A stretch of 64,000 nucleotides of DNA from Nocardia aurea. GTDB lineage: Bacteria; Actinomycetota; Actinomycetes; Mycobacteriales; Mycobacteriaceae. Every line of letters starts with the position of its first letter. Position 1 is the stretch's first letter. Made by a program: the position numbers and the translations under genes. The stretch covers positions 496,001 through 560,000 of the forward strand of contig NZ_QCYJ01000130.1 in NCBI RefSeq assembly GCF_003123685.1. Reading direction: 5' to 3'. The notes beneath the pieces were generated by a model. That model did not search any database and was not told where the DNA came from. It saw only the letters and a program-made list of their open reading frames with translations. This document shows positions 8,239-17,337 of this stretch, one piece after another.

Positions 8239-9836
8239 GCCTCTCCCCCGGCCTGCTACCGGCGCTGGCGCCGCTACCGGTGCTCGTGCCGCTGCTCGCC
8301 GCCGCGGCCACCCTGGTCTTCGGCAGGAAACCGCGTATCCAGGGCACGGTGGTGCTGCTGGCGCTGAGCGCGGTCGTCGTCATCAGCGCGCTGCTGCTCT
8401 ACCTCGCCGATCGCGACGGCACCACCGCCGTCCAGGTCGGCGGCTGGGAGACCCCGATCGGCATCACGCTGGTGGTCGATCGGCTGTCGGCGGGCATGCT
8501 GCTGGTGTCGTCGATCGTGCTGCTCGCGGTATCGCTCTACGGCTCCGGCCAGAACATCCGCGACGGCGGCGCCCGGCAACCGACCTCCATCTATCGACCC
8601 ACCTATCTCGTACTGACCGCGGGCGTGTGCGCGGCCTTCCTCGCCGGTGACCTGTTCAACCTGTTCGTCGGCTTCGAGATGCTGCTCGCCGCCTCGTTCG
8701 TGCTGCTGACCGTCGGCGCGACCGCGCAGCGGATCCGGGCGGGCGTGGCCTACGTCATGGTCTCCATGCTGTCGTCGCTGATCTTCCTCGTCGGCATCGG
8801 ACTGGCGTACGCGACCAGCGGCACCCTCAATCTCGCGCAACTCGCGGTCCGGATGGAAGGCGCGCCGCAGGGGGTGCGGACCGCCGTCTACGCCGTGCTA
8901 CTCGTGGCGTTCGGCATCAAGGCCGCGGTCTTCCCGCTGTCGAACTGGCTGCCGGACTCCTACCCCACCGCGCCCGCACCGGTGACCGCGGTCTTCGCAG
9001 GCCTGCTCACCAAGGTCGGCGTGTACGCGATCATCCGGACGCACTCGCTGCTGTTCCCCGACGGCGGTTTCGACACGGTCCTGCTGGTCTGCGGACTGCT
9101 CACCATGGTGATCGGCATCTTCGGCGCGATCGCGCAGAGCGATATCCGCAGGCTGCTGTCGTTCACCCTCGTCAGCCATATCGGCTACATGATCTTCGGC
9201 GTCGGACTCGGCAGCATCGCCGGGCTCGCGGGCGCGATCTACTATGTGGCACACCACATTCTGGTGCAGACCACCCTGTTCCTCGTGGTCGGCCTGATCG
9301 AACGCCAAGCCGGATCGACGTCGCTGCGCCGACTCGGCGGACTGGCCGCGGCGAGCCCGATCCTCGGTGTGCTGTTCCTGATACCGGCGCTCAATCTCGG
9401 TGGCATCCCGCCGTTCTCCGGTTTCATCGGCAAGGTGGCACTGTTGCAGGCAGGTGCGGCCGACGGCAGTGTGCTGGCGTGGACGCTGGTGGCCGGGGCC
9501 GTGTTCACCAGCCTGCTCACCCTGTACGTCGCGGCGCGCACGTGGGCCAAGGCGTTCTGGCGACCGCGTGTGGAAGCGCCGGAAGGTCATCTCGCGGCCG
9601 CGAATCCGCCCACCCTGATAGAGGATTCCGAAGATGTCCTCTACGACGAGCGCACCGATCCCGGACGGATCCCGCCGCTGATGCTCGCGGCGACCGCCGC
9701 ATTGGCCGCGGTCGGCATCGCCCTGACGGTGCTGGCGGGCCCGATCCTCGGCATCGCCGACCGCGCTGCCGCGGACCTGTCCGATCCCGGCGTCTACATC
9801 GGCTCGGTCCTCGGCGACCAGGAGGCGGCGCGATGA
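8235..9836 (+). CDS. mrpD: Mrp antiporter subunit D
   Basis: A 533-residue antiporter-like subunit homologous to complex I NuoM/NuoN. Signature segments are NLFVGFEMLLAASFVLL, holding the conserved Glu, and KAAVFPLSNWLPDSYPTAP with the key Lys and Pro residues, followed by VTAVFAGLLTKVGVYAIIR. The TTG start overlaps the mrpC stop (TTGA at 8235-8238). A soluble insert before the last helix (about residues 445-475) is acidic. It is one of the two proton-translocating subunits of the complex. Confidence 0.93.
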   Translation: MSLSPGLLPALAPLPVLVPLLAAAATLVFGRKPRIQGTVVLLALSAVVVISALLLYLADRDGTTAVQVGGWETPIGITLVVDRLSAGMLLVSSIVLLAVSLYGSGQNIRDGGARQPTSIYRPTYLVLTAGVCAAFLAGDLFNLFVGFEMLLAASFVLLTVGATAQRIRAGVAYVMVSMLSSLIFLVGIGLAYATSGTLNLAQLAVRMEGAPQGVRTAVYAVLLVAFGIKAAVFPLSNWLPDSYPTAPAPVTAVFAGLLTKVGVYAIIRTHSLLFPDGGFDTVLLVCGLLTMVIGIFGAIAQSDIRRLLSFTLVSHIGYMIFGVGLGSIAGLAGAIYYVAHHILVQTTLFLVVGLIERQAGSTSLRRLGGLAAASPILGVLFLIPALNLGGIPPFSGFIGKVALLQAGAADGSVLAWTLVAGAVFTSLLTLYVAARTWAKAFWRPRVEAPEGHLAAANPPTLIEDSEDVLYDERTDPGRIPPLMLAATAALAAVGIALTVLAGPILGIADRAAADLSDPGVYIGSVLGDQEAAR

Positions 9837-10390
9837 ACGGCTCTCCGTCGCGCATCCTGAACCGGGGCAATGTGATCAGGGCGGGGCTGCTGATCTGGCT
9901 GACGCTGGTCTACATGGCGCTGTGGGGCGATCTCAGCGTCGGCAATCTGCTGGCGGGACTCGTCATCGCGACGGTCGTCATGGTCGCGCTGCCCCTGCCC
10001 ACACTGCCCGGCACCGGGCATTTCAATCCGCTGCCGCTGGTCGAATTGGCGGTGGTGAGTTCGTATTACGCGCTCGAATCCAGTTTCCAGGTGGCCTGGC
10101 TCGCGGTGCGTCCCGCCCCCACGCCGGTGTCGGGCGTGCTGCGGGTGAATCTGAGCACCCGCTCCGATCTGGTGCTCGTGCTGTGCACCGACCTGCTGAA
10201 TCTGATTCCCGGCACCATGGTGCTCGAGATCGACCGGCAGCGTTGCGTGGTCTACGTGCACGTCCTCGACGTGAGCAGTGACCACGCCGTCGACAAGTTC
10301 TACCGGACCACACGGAGGCTGGAACGACTTCTGGTCGACGCCTTCGAACGGCCGGTCCGCAAAACCCCGCCGCCGGAGGTGAACCGATGA
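9833..10390 (+). CDS. mrpE: Mrp antiporter subunit E
   Basis: A 185-residue subunit with two or three N-terminal membrane helices and a soluble C-terminal part. The MrpE pattern is visible in SVGNLLAGLVIA, then NLSTRSDLVLVLCTDLLNLIPGTMVLEID, and a final VYVHVLDV strand. The ATG overlaps the mrpD stop (ATGA). The N-terminal 15 residues are polar, so the next methionines would truncate the first helix; the first ATG is therefore kept. Confidence 0.9.
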   Translation: MNGSPSRILNRGNVIRAGLLIWLTLVYMALWGDLSVGNLLAGLVIATVVMVALPLPTLPGTGHFNPLPLVELAVVSSYYALESSFQVAWLAVRPAPTPVSGVLRVNLSTRSDLVLVLCTDLLNLIPGTMVLEIDRQRCVVYVHVLDVSSDHAVDKFYRTTRRLERLLVDAFERPVRKTPPPEVNR

Positions 10391-10647
10391 CCGTCGCCGC
10401 TGTCATCGCGGCCGTATTCCTTGCCGCCGCAGCCCTGCTCACCGCCTATCGAATACTGGCGGGCCCGAATACGCTCGACCGCGTCGTCGGCATCGATTCG
10501 CTGATCGCGATCGCCGCGTCCGGTCTCGCGGTGTGGGCCGCCTTCAGCGGCGACACCGACGTCATCCCGGCGATCGTGGCGCTGGCCCTGGTCGGGTTCC
10601 TCGGCTCCGCCGCCGTCTCCCGCTTCCGTGTCAGGGACGACAGTTGA
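10387..10647 (+). CDS. mrpF: Mrp antiporter subunit F
   Basis: An 86-residue protein with three membrane helices. The MrpF signature is the loop AGPNTLDRVVGIDSL after the first helix, and the protein ends with VALALVGFLGSAAVSRF. The ATG overlaps the mrpE stop by four bases (ATGA at 10387-10390). Family work links MrpF to cation/bile-salt efflux-like activity within the Mrp complex. It has the normal length for the family. Confidence 0.92.
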   Translation: MTVAAVIAAVFLAAAALLTAYRILAGPNTLDRVVGIDSLIAIAASGLAVWAAFSGDTDVIPAIVALALVGFLGSAAVSRFRVRDDS

Positions 10648-10976
10648 CCGCGCTGGAATGGATCTCGGCCGTGCTCATCGTGCTCGGCGCGTTCCTGGCC
10701 TTCACCGCCGCACTCGGCATCCTGCGTTTCCCCGACACCCTCACCCGCATGCACGCCGCGACCAAACCCCAGGTCGTCGGCCTCATCCTCATCCTCCTCG
10801 GCGCCGGCATCGAACTGCGCGACGACGCCAACGTCTGGATGCTCGGCCTGACCGCCCTGTTCACCATCCTGACCGCCCCCGTCATCGCCCACCTCCTCGG
10901 TCGCACCGCCTACCGCGAGCAACGCCACCGCGACGGGATACTGCGCATCAACGAACTCGGCGACGAACTCGACTGA
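10644..10976 (+). CDS. mrpG: Mrp antiporter subunit G
   Basis: A 110-residue subunit with three membrane helices. The family signature GILRFPDTLTRMHAATKPQ is intact, followed by the second and third helices. The TTG start overlaps the mrpF stop (TTGA at 10644-10647). This is the last gene of the operon; a short hairpin lies just after it and the next gene is convergent. The C-terminal 20 residues are charged and cytoplasmic. Confidence 0.92.
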   Translation: MTALEWISAVLIVLGAFLAFTAALGILRFPDTLTRMHAATKPQVVGLILILLGAGIELRDDANVWMLGLTALFTILTAPVIAHLLGRTAYREQRHRDGILRINELGDELD

Positions 10977-10988
10977 TCCACCGGTGTA

Positions 10989-11005
10989 GGGCATCGCCGA
11001 TGCCC
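10989..11005. terminator. Hairpin between convergent mrpG and PAP2-like gene
   Basis: A 7-bp perfect stem (GGGCATC/GATGCCC) with a 3-base loop, placed 12 bp after the mrpG stop and before the convergent gene ending at 11088. There is no T-tract, so intrinsic termination is only possible, not shown. Confidence 0.4.
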
Positions 11006-11087
11006 GTCACCTCGAGCGGTTTATCCGGCGATGTCGAGTATCACGCGGCCATCGAGCCGGTCCGGTGAAGGACGCCGGGCGAACGGC

Positions 11088-12452
11088 TCAGCCGACGGGT
11101 TCGGGGCTGATTCGCGCGGGGATCGCGTCGCGGTGGGTGGCGAACCAGGTGGCGTGGAAAGCGGCGGCGAAACCGGCGAGCAGGGCGAGGATGATAGTGC
11201 CCGCCAGCGCCGGATATTCGGCCATGGGGACGGACAGGTACCGGTAGGACAGCAGCAGGGTCGCGAGGACGGCGACGCCCGCGCCTACCAGGCGGACGCG
11301 GAACCAGCCCCAGCCGCGTTCGGGTTCCCGCAGCACCGATTCCACGGTCAGGCACAGGATCGCGCCTGCGACGAGGTCGACGCCGTAGTGGTAGCCGAAA
11401 CCGAGCGTCGCGGTGAGGGTGGCGATCAGCCAGAACGCGCCGCCCCAGCGCAGCCACGCGGGGGCGCGACCGCCGTCGATATCGCGACGGGTGTGCAGGA
11501 AGACCGACAGCGCCCACGCGGTGTGCATGGACGGCATGCAATTGCGCGGCGTGACGGTGTCGAAGGGCAGCGCCGACGGGTTCCGGTCGATGGGCGGCAC
11601 CACATTCGGCCAGTAGTTGCCCAGTTGCAGACCGTGACCGTCGGCGCCGAAGGCGAACATCGGACCGACAACGGGGAACAGCAGGTAGACGATCGGACCG
11701 AGCAGTCCGAGGACGAGGAAGGTCCGGACCAGATAGTGGGTCGGCCACTGCCCGGTCGGCACGACCCGGCGCAGCTGCCACACCGCGACCACGATGGCCG
11801 CGACGGGCAATTCGATGTAGACCCAGTGCAATACCGCGTACACGCCGGGGCCGAGCGCGTCGACGACCCGGCCCATCAGCCACGACGGATCGCCGAGGGC
11901 ATGATCGGCCAACATCACGTACTGGTCGAACACCTCCGGTCGCGTCACCACGGTGACGTGCAACCAGACATCGCCGACCTTGGTGGCCAGGATCAGCAGC
12001 GCGCCCAGCGCGGCGGCCCCGAGCGCATTGCGCCGTTCCACCCCGCTCCAGCGCACGCACGCGGTCACCGCGATCGCGGTGAGCACGATGACGGCGCCGT
12101 TGCCGACCGTCGGCGGATCACCCGCGAGCAGCCGCGCGCCCGCACCGATCAGGTCGATGACGACGGCGGCGCTCAACGCGACGACCCGGCGCTTGGCCGA
12201 GAGGCCGACCAGGGCCAGTACCAGTCCGGCCCAGGGCACCGACATGGACTTGGGGGTGCCCGCGTAGTCCTTCCACAGGCTGGCCAGCGGTCCCTCGAAC
12301 CCCTGCCCGGACGCGGCGATCTGCAACGCGATCAACAGCACGACGACGCCGGATACCGCTGCCGCGGCCCAGATCCGGGCCGCGGGTGCGGACATCCGCC
12401 GCGCCGACTTTCCTACGCTGGAACCCGGGTCCTCGACAAGCACGTCGACCAT
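11088..12452 (-). CDS. PAP2/AUR1-like integral membrane protein
   Basis: A 454-residue protein with about ten to twelve membrane segments. Two motifs of the PAP2/AUR1 phosphotransferase-phosphatase fold are visible: CMPSMHTAWALSVFL near residue 304 (PSxH) and GFGYHYGVDLVAGA near residue 354 (HYxxD). The His residues in these form the catalytic pair in the family. The order PSMHTAWA then YHYGVD is closer to the AUR1/inositol-phosphoryl-transfer subgroup than to soluble-type PAP2. The substrate is likely a membrane lipid phosphate or lipid-linked head group, but it cannot be told from sequence. The start ATG is at 12452. Confidence 0.75.
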   Translation of the reverse strand: MVDVLVEDPGSSVGKSARRMSAPAARIWAAAAVSGVVVLLIALQIAASGQGFEGPLASLWKDYAGTPKSMSVPWAGLVLALVGLSAKRRVVALSAAVVIDLIGAGARLLAGDPPTVGNGAVIVLTAIAVTACVRWSGVERRNALGAAALGALLILATKVGDVWLHVTVVTRPEVFDQYVMLADHALGDPSWLMGRVVDALGPGVYAVLHWVYIELPVAAIVVAVWQLRRVVPTGQWPTHYLVRTFLVLGLLGPIVYLLFPVVGPMFAFGADGHGLQLGNYWPNVVPPIDRNPSALPFDTVTPRNCMPSMHTAWALSVFLHTRRDIDGGRAPAWLRWGGAFWLIATLTATLGFGYHYGVDLVAGAILCLTVESVLREPERGWGWFRVRLVGAGVAVLATLLLSYRYLSVPMAEYPALAGTIILALLAGFAAAFHATWFATHRDAIPARISPEPVG

Positions 12453-12493
12453 CGTAAACGGGGGATGAACGCAATCCCCCTCCCGATCTGAAC

Positions 12494-12539
12494 AGAAGCC
12501 GACCGACGCGGTCCGCAGAAACCGACCGACGCGGTCCGC
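12494..12539. repeat. Tandem 23-bp direct repeat
   Basis: Two adjacent 23-bp copies (12494-12516 and 12517-12539) differ at one base (AGAAG/A-CCGACCGACGCGG...). They fill the short gap between the start of the PAP2-like gene and the stop of the ligase gene. Recent local duplication is the simplest reading; no function is evident. Confidence 0.7.
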
Positions 12540-12542
12540 GAC

Positions 12543-13688
12543 CTACTGATCGAGCTCTCTCACCAGGGCGTCCACCACCGCGACCAGGTCACCTTGCGAC
12601 GCCGCGGCGACCTTGCGCTGACGCTGGTACGAGGCCCCGCGCACCGGGATCTCGGCCACCAGCGCCAATTCGTCGGCACAGCCGAGCCGCTTCGCGGTCG
12701 GTTCGAGACGGTTCAGGATTTCGGTGAGGTCGTCTGTGACCAAACGCTCATTACTGTCGGAATCCACGATGACGATCGCGTCGAGCCCGTATCGCGCGGC
12801 TCGCCATTTGTTCTCCTGCACATGCCACGGCGGCAGCGTCGGCAACTCCTCGCCGTTCTCCACCCGCTGGTCGAGATCGACGATCAGGCAGTGGATGAAC
12901 GCGGCCAGTGCCGCCAGTTCGGCCCTGGTCGAGGTGCCGTCACAGATGCGCACCTCGATGGTGCCCCATTTCGGCGCGGGCCGGATATCCCAGTGCATGC
13001 CGCCGAGCTGTTCGAAGACGCCGGTCTTGAACTGGTCGTGCACGAAATGCTCGAACTGGGTCCAGTTGTCGAACTGGAACGGCAGGCCCGCGGTCGGCAA
13101 CTGCTGGAACATCAGCGTGCGGTTACTGGCGTATCCGGTGTCCGCGCCCGCCCACATGGGCGAGGACGCCGACAGCGCGAGCAGATGCGGATAGGCGAGC
13201 AGCAGCGAGTTCAGGATCGGCAGGACCTTGTCCCGGTGCGAGACGCCGACGTGCACGTGGACGCCCCAGATCATCATCTGGCGGCCCCACCACTGGGTGC
13301 GCTCGATCAGTTCGTCGTAGTGCTCGGAGCGGGTCAGTTGCTGCGCGGACCACTGCGCGAAGGGGTGGGTACCCGCGCAGAACAGGTCGACGCCCAGCGG
13401 GTCGGCGGCGCGGCGCACGGCGTCCATCGTGCCGTGCAGATCTTCCACCGCCGCGCCGACGGTGTCGTGCACACCGGTGACGAGTTCGACGGTGTTACGC
13501 AGCAATTCCTTGGTGACCTGCGGTTTTCCGTCCCAGGACCGCAGATCGCCGACCTCGTCGAATACGGCGGAAGCGGTGTTGGAGAGATCGCGCGTCACCT
13601 TGTCGACGAGCGCGATCTCCCATTCGATGCCGATGGTCGGCCGGGGCGAGCCGGTGAAGGGAACCTGTTCAACTCTTGCCCTGGCCAT
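12543..13688 (-). CDS. YbdK-type carboxylate-amine ligase (glutamate--cysteine ligase 2 family; Rv0433 type)
   Basis: A 381-residue member of the GCS2 family. It shows the N-terminal GIEWEIALVD (the EWE ATP/Mg site), a central HPFAQWSAQ, the HVHVGV segment and the C-terminal RWRAARYGLDA-like run. Family enzymes make an ATP-dependent amide bond; E. coli YbdK has weak gamma-glutamylcysteine ligase activity. Most actinobacteria of this group use mycothiol, so the true substrate is uncertain. The gene lies 12 bp after sodC on the minus strand, the order I recall for Rv0432-Rv0433. The start ATG at 13688 gives the normal family length. Confidence 0.8.
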   Translation of the reverse strand: MARARVEQVPFTGSPRPTIGIEWEIALVDKVTRDLSNTASAVFDEVGDLRSWDGKPQVTKELLRNTVELVTGVHDTVGAAVEDLHGTMDAVRRAADPLGVDLFCAGTHPFAQWSAQQLTRSEHYDELIERTQWWGRQMMIWGVHVHVGVSHRDKVLPILNSLLLAYPHLLALSASSPMWAGADTGYASNRTLMFQQLPTAGLPFQFDNWTQFEHFVHDQFKTGVFEQLGGMHWDIRPAPKWGTIEVRICDGTSTRAELAALAAFIHCLIVDLDQRVENGEELPTLPPWHVQENKWRAARYGLDAIVIVDSDSNERLVTDDLTEILNRLEPTAKRLGCADELALVAEIPVRGASYQRQRKVAAASQGDLVAVVDALVRELDQ

Positions 13689-13700
13689 CTCGCACCTTGT

Positions 13701-14387
<687 letters not shown>

Positions 14388-14398
14388 CGGGGAACTCC

Positions 14399-14423
14399 TT
14401 TACGAGTACCGAGTTTACGAGTA
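14399..14423. repeat. Pair of 10-bp direct repeats in the sodC leader
   Basis: TTTACGAGTA occurs at 14399-14408 and again at 14414-14423, 15 bp apart, immediately upstream of the sodC start on its minus-strand leader (TACTCGTAAA in that sense). The first copy overlaps the ribosome-binding region. This could be a regulator site or a local duplication; no known binding motif was recognised. Confidence 0.45.
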
Positions 14424-14517
14424 AAGCTGGGTGGACAACGTTTGTTACCGGACAAGATGATGCCACGCCCGCCGTGTCACACCGTGACAGGGCGGTGTGG
14501 CTCGCAGCACTCGAACG

Positions 14518-15087
14518 TCAGTTACCCGCCAGAATGACGACCACACCGGCACCCTGATCGACACCGGCGGACTTCGGTTCGGCGGGCGCGCCCAACTCCT
14601 GCGCGATCGCCAGCGCGGCTTCCCGTTCCCCGGGCGAATCCCCGTAGTACACGGTGGTTTTCGCGATATTGCCGGAGGCGTAGTTACCGGAGGACACATT
14701 CGTCCACCCGTCGGCCTGCAACTGACTCGCGGTCCGCGAGGCCAGCCCCGCGACCACGCTGTTGTTCAGCACGCGCACCGGCACCGTGCGATCCACCGCC
14801 GCGGCGGGCGGCGGCGGCGGGGTCGTGGCCGGAGTGGTCGTGGCCGGGGTCGTCGTGGTCGACTCCGCCGTCGTCGTGGCGGACGCCGCGGTGGTGGTGA
14901 CGCGTGCCGCCGTCGTGGTCGGCGCCGCGCTCGTGGCGTCGGTCGACTCGGCGACGGTCGAGTCGTCGGCCTCCGAACTCGACAGCGACATCGCGCCGAG
15001 ACCCGCGAAGACGATGGCCAAAGCGATCAACACCATCGCCAGCGCGCGCAACGGTGGCCCGCCGGAGGTGGGATTGGGGTAGCTCAC
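14518..15087 (-). CDS. virR: LytR C-terminal domain membrane protein, VirR-like (Rv0431 type)
   Basis: A 189-residue protein with one N-terminal membrane helix (about residues 14-34). A long Thr/Ala/Pro linker follows (about 45-100), then a LytR_C domain starting at VPVRVLNNSVVAGLA and running through VYYGDSPGEREAA to the end. In M. tuberculosis the homologue in the same position is VirR, which affects cell-wall remodelling and vesicle release. The LytR_C domain is thought to be extracytoplasmic. The start is a GTG at 15087. The gene name is assigned by domain layout and synteny, not by an alignment. Confidence 0.75.
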   Translation of the reverse strand: MSYPNPTSGGPPLRALAMVLIALAIVFAGLGAMSLSSSEADDSTVAESTDATSAAPTTTAARVTTTAASATTTAESTTTTPATTTPATTPPPPPAAAVDRTVPVRVLNNSVVAGLASRTASQLQADGWTNVSSGNYASGNIAKTTVYYGDSPGEREAALAIAQELGAPAEPKSAGVDQGAGVVVILAGN

Positions 15088-15145
15088 GGTGTCGACCCTA
15101 GTCCCACATCGGGTTCCGAGGTCGGCATCGCGCCGCCGAGTCGGG

Positions 15146-15502
15146 TCATACCTGGAAACCGAGACGCCGGGCGGCCCTGGCCTTCTGCCTGCTCGCCCGC
15201 AGCCGACGCAACCGCTTCACCAGCATCGGATCGACGGCGAGGGCCTCCGGCCGATCGACGACGGCGTTGAGGACCTGGTAGTAGCGGGTCGGCGACATGC
15301 CGAACAGCTCCCTGATGGCCTCTTCCTTCGCGCCCGCGTACTTCCACCACTGCCGTTCGAAGGCCAGGATGTCGTGTTCGCGGCGGCTGAGGCCGTCTTG
15401 CTCCTCCGCCGCCGGAGCGCCTGCCGCCGCGGCCGGTGTATCCCCGCTCACGGAAGGGCCGTCCTGGCTCCCGGGAAGATCCCGTGCCGCTGCGCCGTCC
15501 AT
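15146..15502 (-). CDS. DUF3263 small regulatory-like protein (Rv0430 type)
   Basis: About 118 residues. The C-terminal 85 residues form the DUF3263 domain: LSRREHDILAFERQWWKYAGAKEEAIRELFGMSPTRYYQVLN... This looks like a helix-turn-helix (the SPTRYYQ stretch would be the recognition helix) and it ends in a basic arginine-rich tail. The N-terminal 35 residues are low-complexity. I use the ATG at 15502, behind GGGAGCAGG; a longer frame to 15559 adds residues with no family match that I recognise. It lies between virR and def, as in mycobacteria. DNA binding is an inference. Confidence 0.75.
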   Translation of the reverse strand: MDGAAARDLPGSQDGPSVSGDTPAAAAGAPAAEEQDGLSRREHDILAFERQWWKYAGAKEEAIRELFGMSPTRYYQVLNAVVDRPEALAVDPMLVKRLRRLRASRQKARAARRLGFQV

Positions 15503-15685
15503 CCTGCTCCCTCGCCGAGTGACCACCAGAGGAAAATGGTGCTGTACGTCGCGAAACATTGAACCACGGGACCGGGGGGCGTCTCAGCCCAGTTCCCGGC
15601 GTGTTGATTACCCGGGAGTAGCGGTGTGTCGCGGCCGGTCGACACGCGGTAACGACCGGAGGGGCACCCAGTAGGCTTATCGCCC

Positions 15686-16276
15686 ATGGCAATCCTCCCC
15701 ATCGTGATCGTCGGTGACCCCGTGCTGCACAACCCCACGGCGCGAGTCACCCAAACCCCGGAGGAACTGGCCGAACTGGTCGCGGATATGTACGAGACGC
15801 TGGAGGCTTCCAACGGCGTCGGGCTCGCGGCCAACCAGGTCGGTGTACCGCTGCGCGTGTTCGTCTACGACTGTCCCGACATCGGCCAGGACGGCACACC
15901 GGCGCGGCGCAAGGGCGCCGTGGTGAATCCGGTGCTGGAGACGTCCGAGATCCCCGAGACCATGCCCGACCCCGACGACGACGAGGAAGGCTGCCTGTCG
16001 GTTCCCGGCGAGCAGTTCCCGACCGGGCGGGCCGAATGGGCCAGGGTCACCGGCACCGACGAGCACGGCGATCCTGTGGAACTGGAGGGTAAGGGCTTCT
16101 TCGCGCGGATGTTGCAGCACGAGGTCGGCCATCTCGACGGATTCCTGTACGTGGACGTACTGATCGGGCGCAACGCCCGCGCGGCGAAGAAGGCGATCAA
16201 ACGCAACGGCTGGGGCGTCCCCGGGCTGAGCTGGATTCCGGGCACCGTGCCCGACCCGTTCGGACATGACCACTGA
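15686..16276 (+). CDS. def: Peptide deformylase
   Basis: A 196-residue enzyme that removes the formyl group from the N-terminal methionine of nascent proteins. All three motifs are present: GVGLAANQVG (about residue 44), EGCLSVPG (about 101, with the metal-binding Cys) and QHEVGHLDG (about 144, with the HExxH metal and catalytic residues). It matches the mycobacterial enzyme in length. It overlaps the next gene by 11 bp and is probably translated with it. An acidic insert (DPDDDEE) precedes motif 2. Confidence 0.95.
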   Translation: MAILPIVIVGDPVLHNPTARVTQTPEELAELVADMYETLEASNGVGLAANQVGVPLRVFVYDCPDIGQDGTPARRKGAVVNPVLETSEIPETMPDPDDDEEGCLSVPGEQFPTGRAEWARVTGTDEHGDPVELEGKGFFARMLQHEVGHLDGFLYVDVLIGRNARAAKKAIKRNGWGVPGLSWIPGTVPDPFGHDH

Positions 16277-17261
16277 GCCCGCGCACACGGAGCATTCCGT
16301 GGCCCCCGAACGGGATGTGGCGATCGGACGGCGGGTGGTCATGCGGTACCGGCTGCCCTCGGGTCAACCGCAATCGCTCACCGATGTGATCGGCGAACTG
16401 GTCGCGCTCGACCCGCCGACGGTCCGCGCCGCCGACGGCCGATTGGTGTCGGTCACCGACGACCGGGTCGTCGCGCTCAAAGCCCTGGGCCCGAGGCCCA
16501 TTCGCACCGGCGAGATCCGCGCGCTCGAAGCCGCCGCCGCGTTCGGCTGGCCGGGCATGGAATACGAGTGGATCGACGGCTGGCTGGCGCGCGCCGGGAA
16601 CGAGTACACCTACCGCGCGAATTCCGCTGTGCCGCTGGGACAGCACGGCGTACCCGCCGATCTCACCACCGAGACGCTGCTGCGCATCGACGACTGGTAC
16701 ACCCTGCGCAACCTGCCGTTGCGCCTCGCACTGCCCGATCGTCTCGCCACGGCGCCACCCGGCTGGCCGATCGAACGCGAGACGGTCGTATTCGGCCTCG
16801 ATATCGAGAATTTCGTGCTGCCGCAGGGTCCGCCGATGGTGCGGTTCGCGCCCGCGCCCGACGACGCGTGGCTGTCGATGTATCGGTCGCAGGGTGAAAC
16901 CCCCACGGATCAGCCGGATTCGGCGTCGATCCGCGAGGTGCTGACCGCCGTGCACGACGGTGAACTCGGCTTCGCCTCGCTCGGCGTCCCCGCGCCGATC
17001 GCGATCGGACGTGGGGCGCTGACCACCGCTCCCGACGGGCGGCGCTGGATCGGACTGAGCTGTCTCACGGTCGCCGCCGAGCACCGCAGGCACGGGCTCG
17101 GCTCCCTGGTCTGCGCGGAATTGATCCGCTGGGGCCACGGCCGTGGCGCGACCCACGCCTATCTCCAGGTCACCGCGGACAATGTCGGCGCGATCGCGCT
17201 CTACCGCGACATGGGTTTCCTCGACCATCACAGCTACCGGTACGCCGCTCCCCCGTCGTGA
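16266..17261 (+). CDS. GNAT-family N-acetyltransferase (Rv0428c type)
   Basis: A 331-residue protein. The N-terminal part (about 20-85) looks like the SH3-like barrel typical of Rv0428c-like proteins (GRRVVMRYRLPSG...). The C-terminal third is the acetyltransferase fold: LTVAAEHRRHGLGSLVCAEL carries the acetyl-CoA pyrophosphate loop (RxxGxG/A type, here RRHGLG), followed by YLQVTADNVGAIALYRDMGF. The acceptor substrate is unknown. The ATG at 16266 overlaps the end of def, so the two are likely coupled. It lies upstream of the exonuclease III gene, the conserved mycobacterial order. Confidence 0.82.
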   Translation: MTTEPAHTEHSVAPERDVAIGRRVVMRYRLPSGQPQSLTDVIGELVALDPPTVRAADGRLVSVTDDRVVALKALGPRPIRTGEIRALEAAAAFGWPGMEYEWIDGWLARAGNEYTYRANSAVPLGQHGVPADLTTETLLRIDDWYTLRNLPLRLALPDRLATAPPGWPIERETVVFGLDIENFVLPQGPPMVRFAPAPDDAWLSMYRSQGETPTDQPDSASIREVLTAVHDGELGFASLGVPAPIAIGRGALTTAPDGRRWIGLSCLTVAAEHRRHGLGSLVCAELIRWGHGRGATHAYLQVTADNVGAIALYRDMGFLDHHSYRYAAPPS

Positions 17262-17337
17262 CAGCCGCGCGAAAGAGCGTAGAAAAGAACCTGTAGGCCG
17301 TGCAGTCCTGTGGGCCCATTGCGAAGGAAGGCATTTC

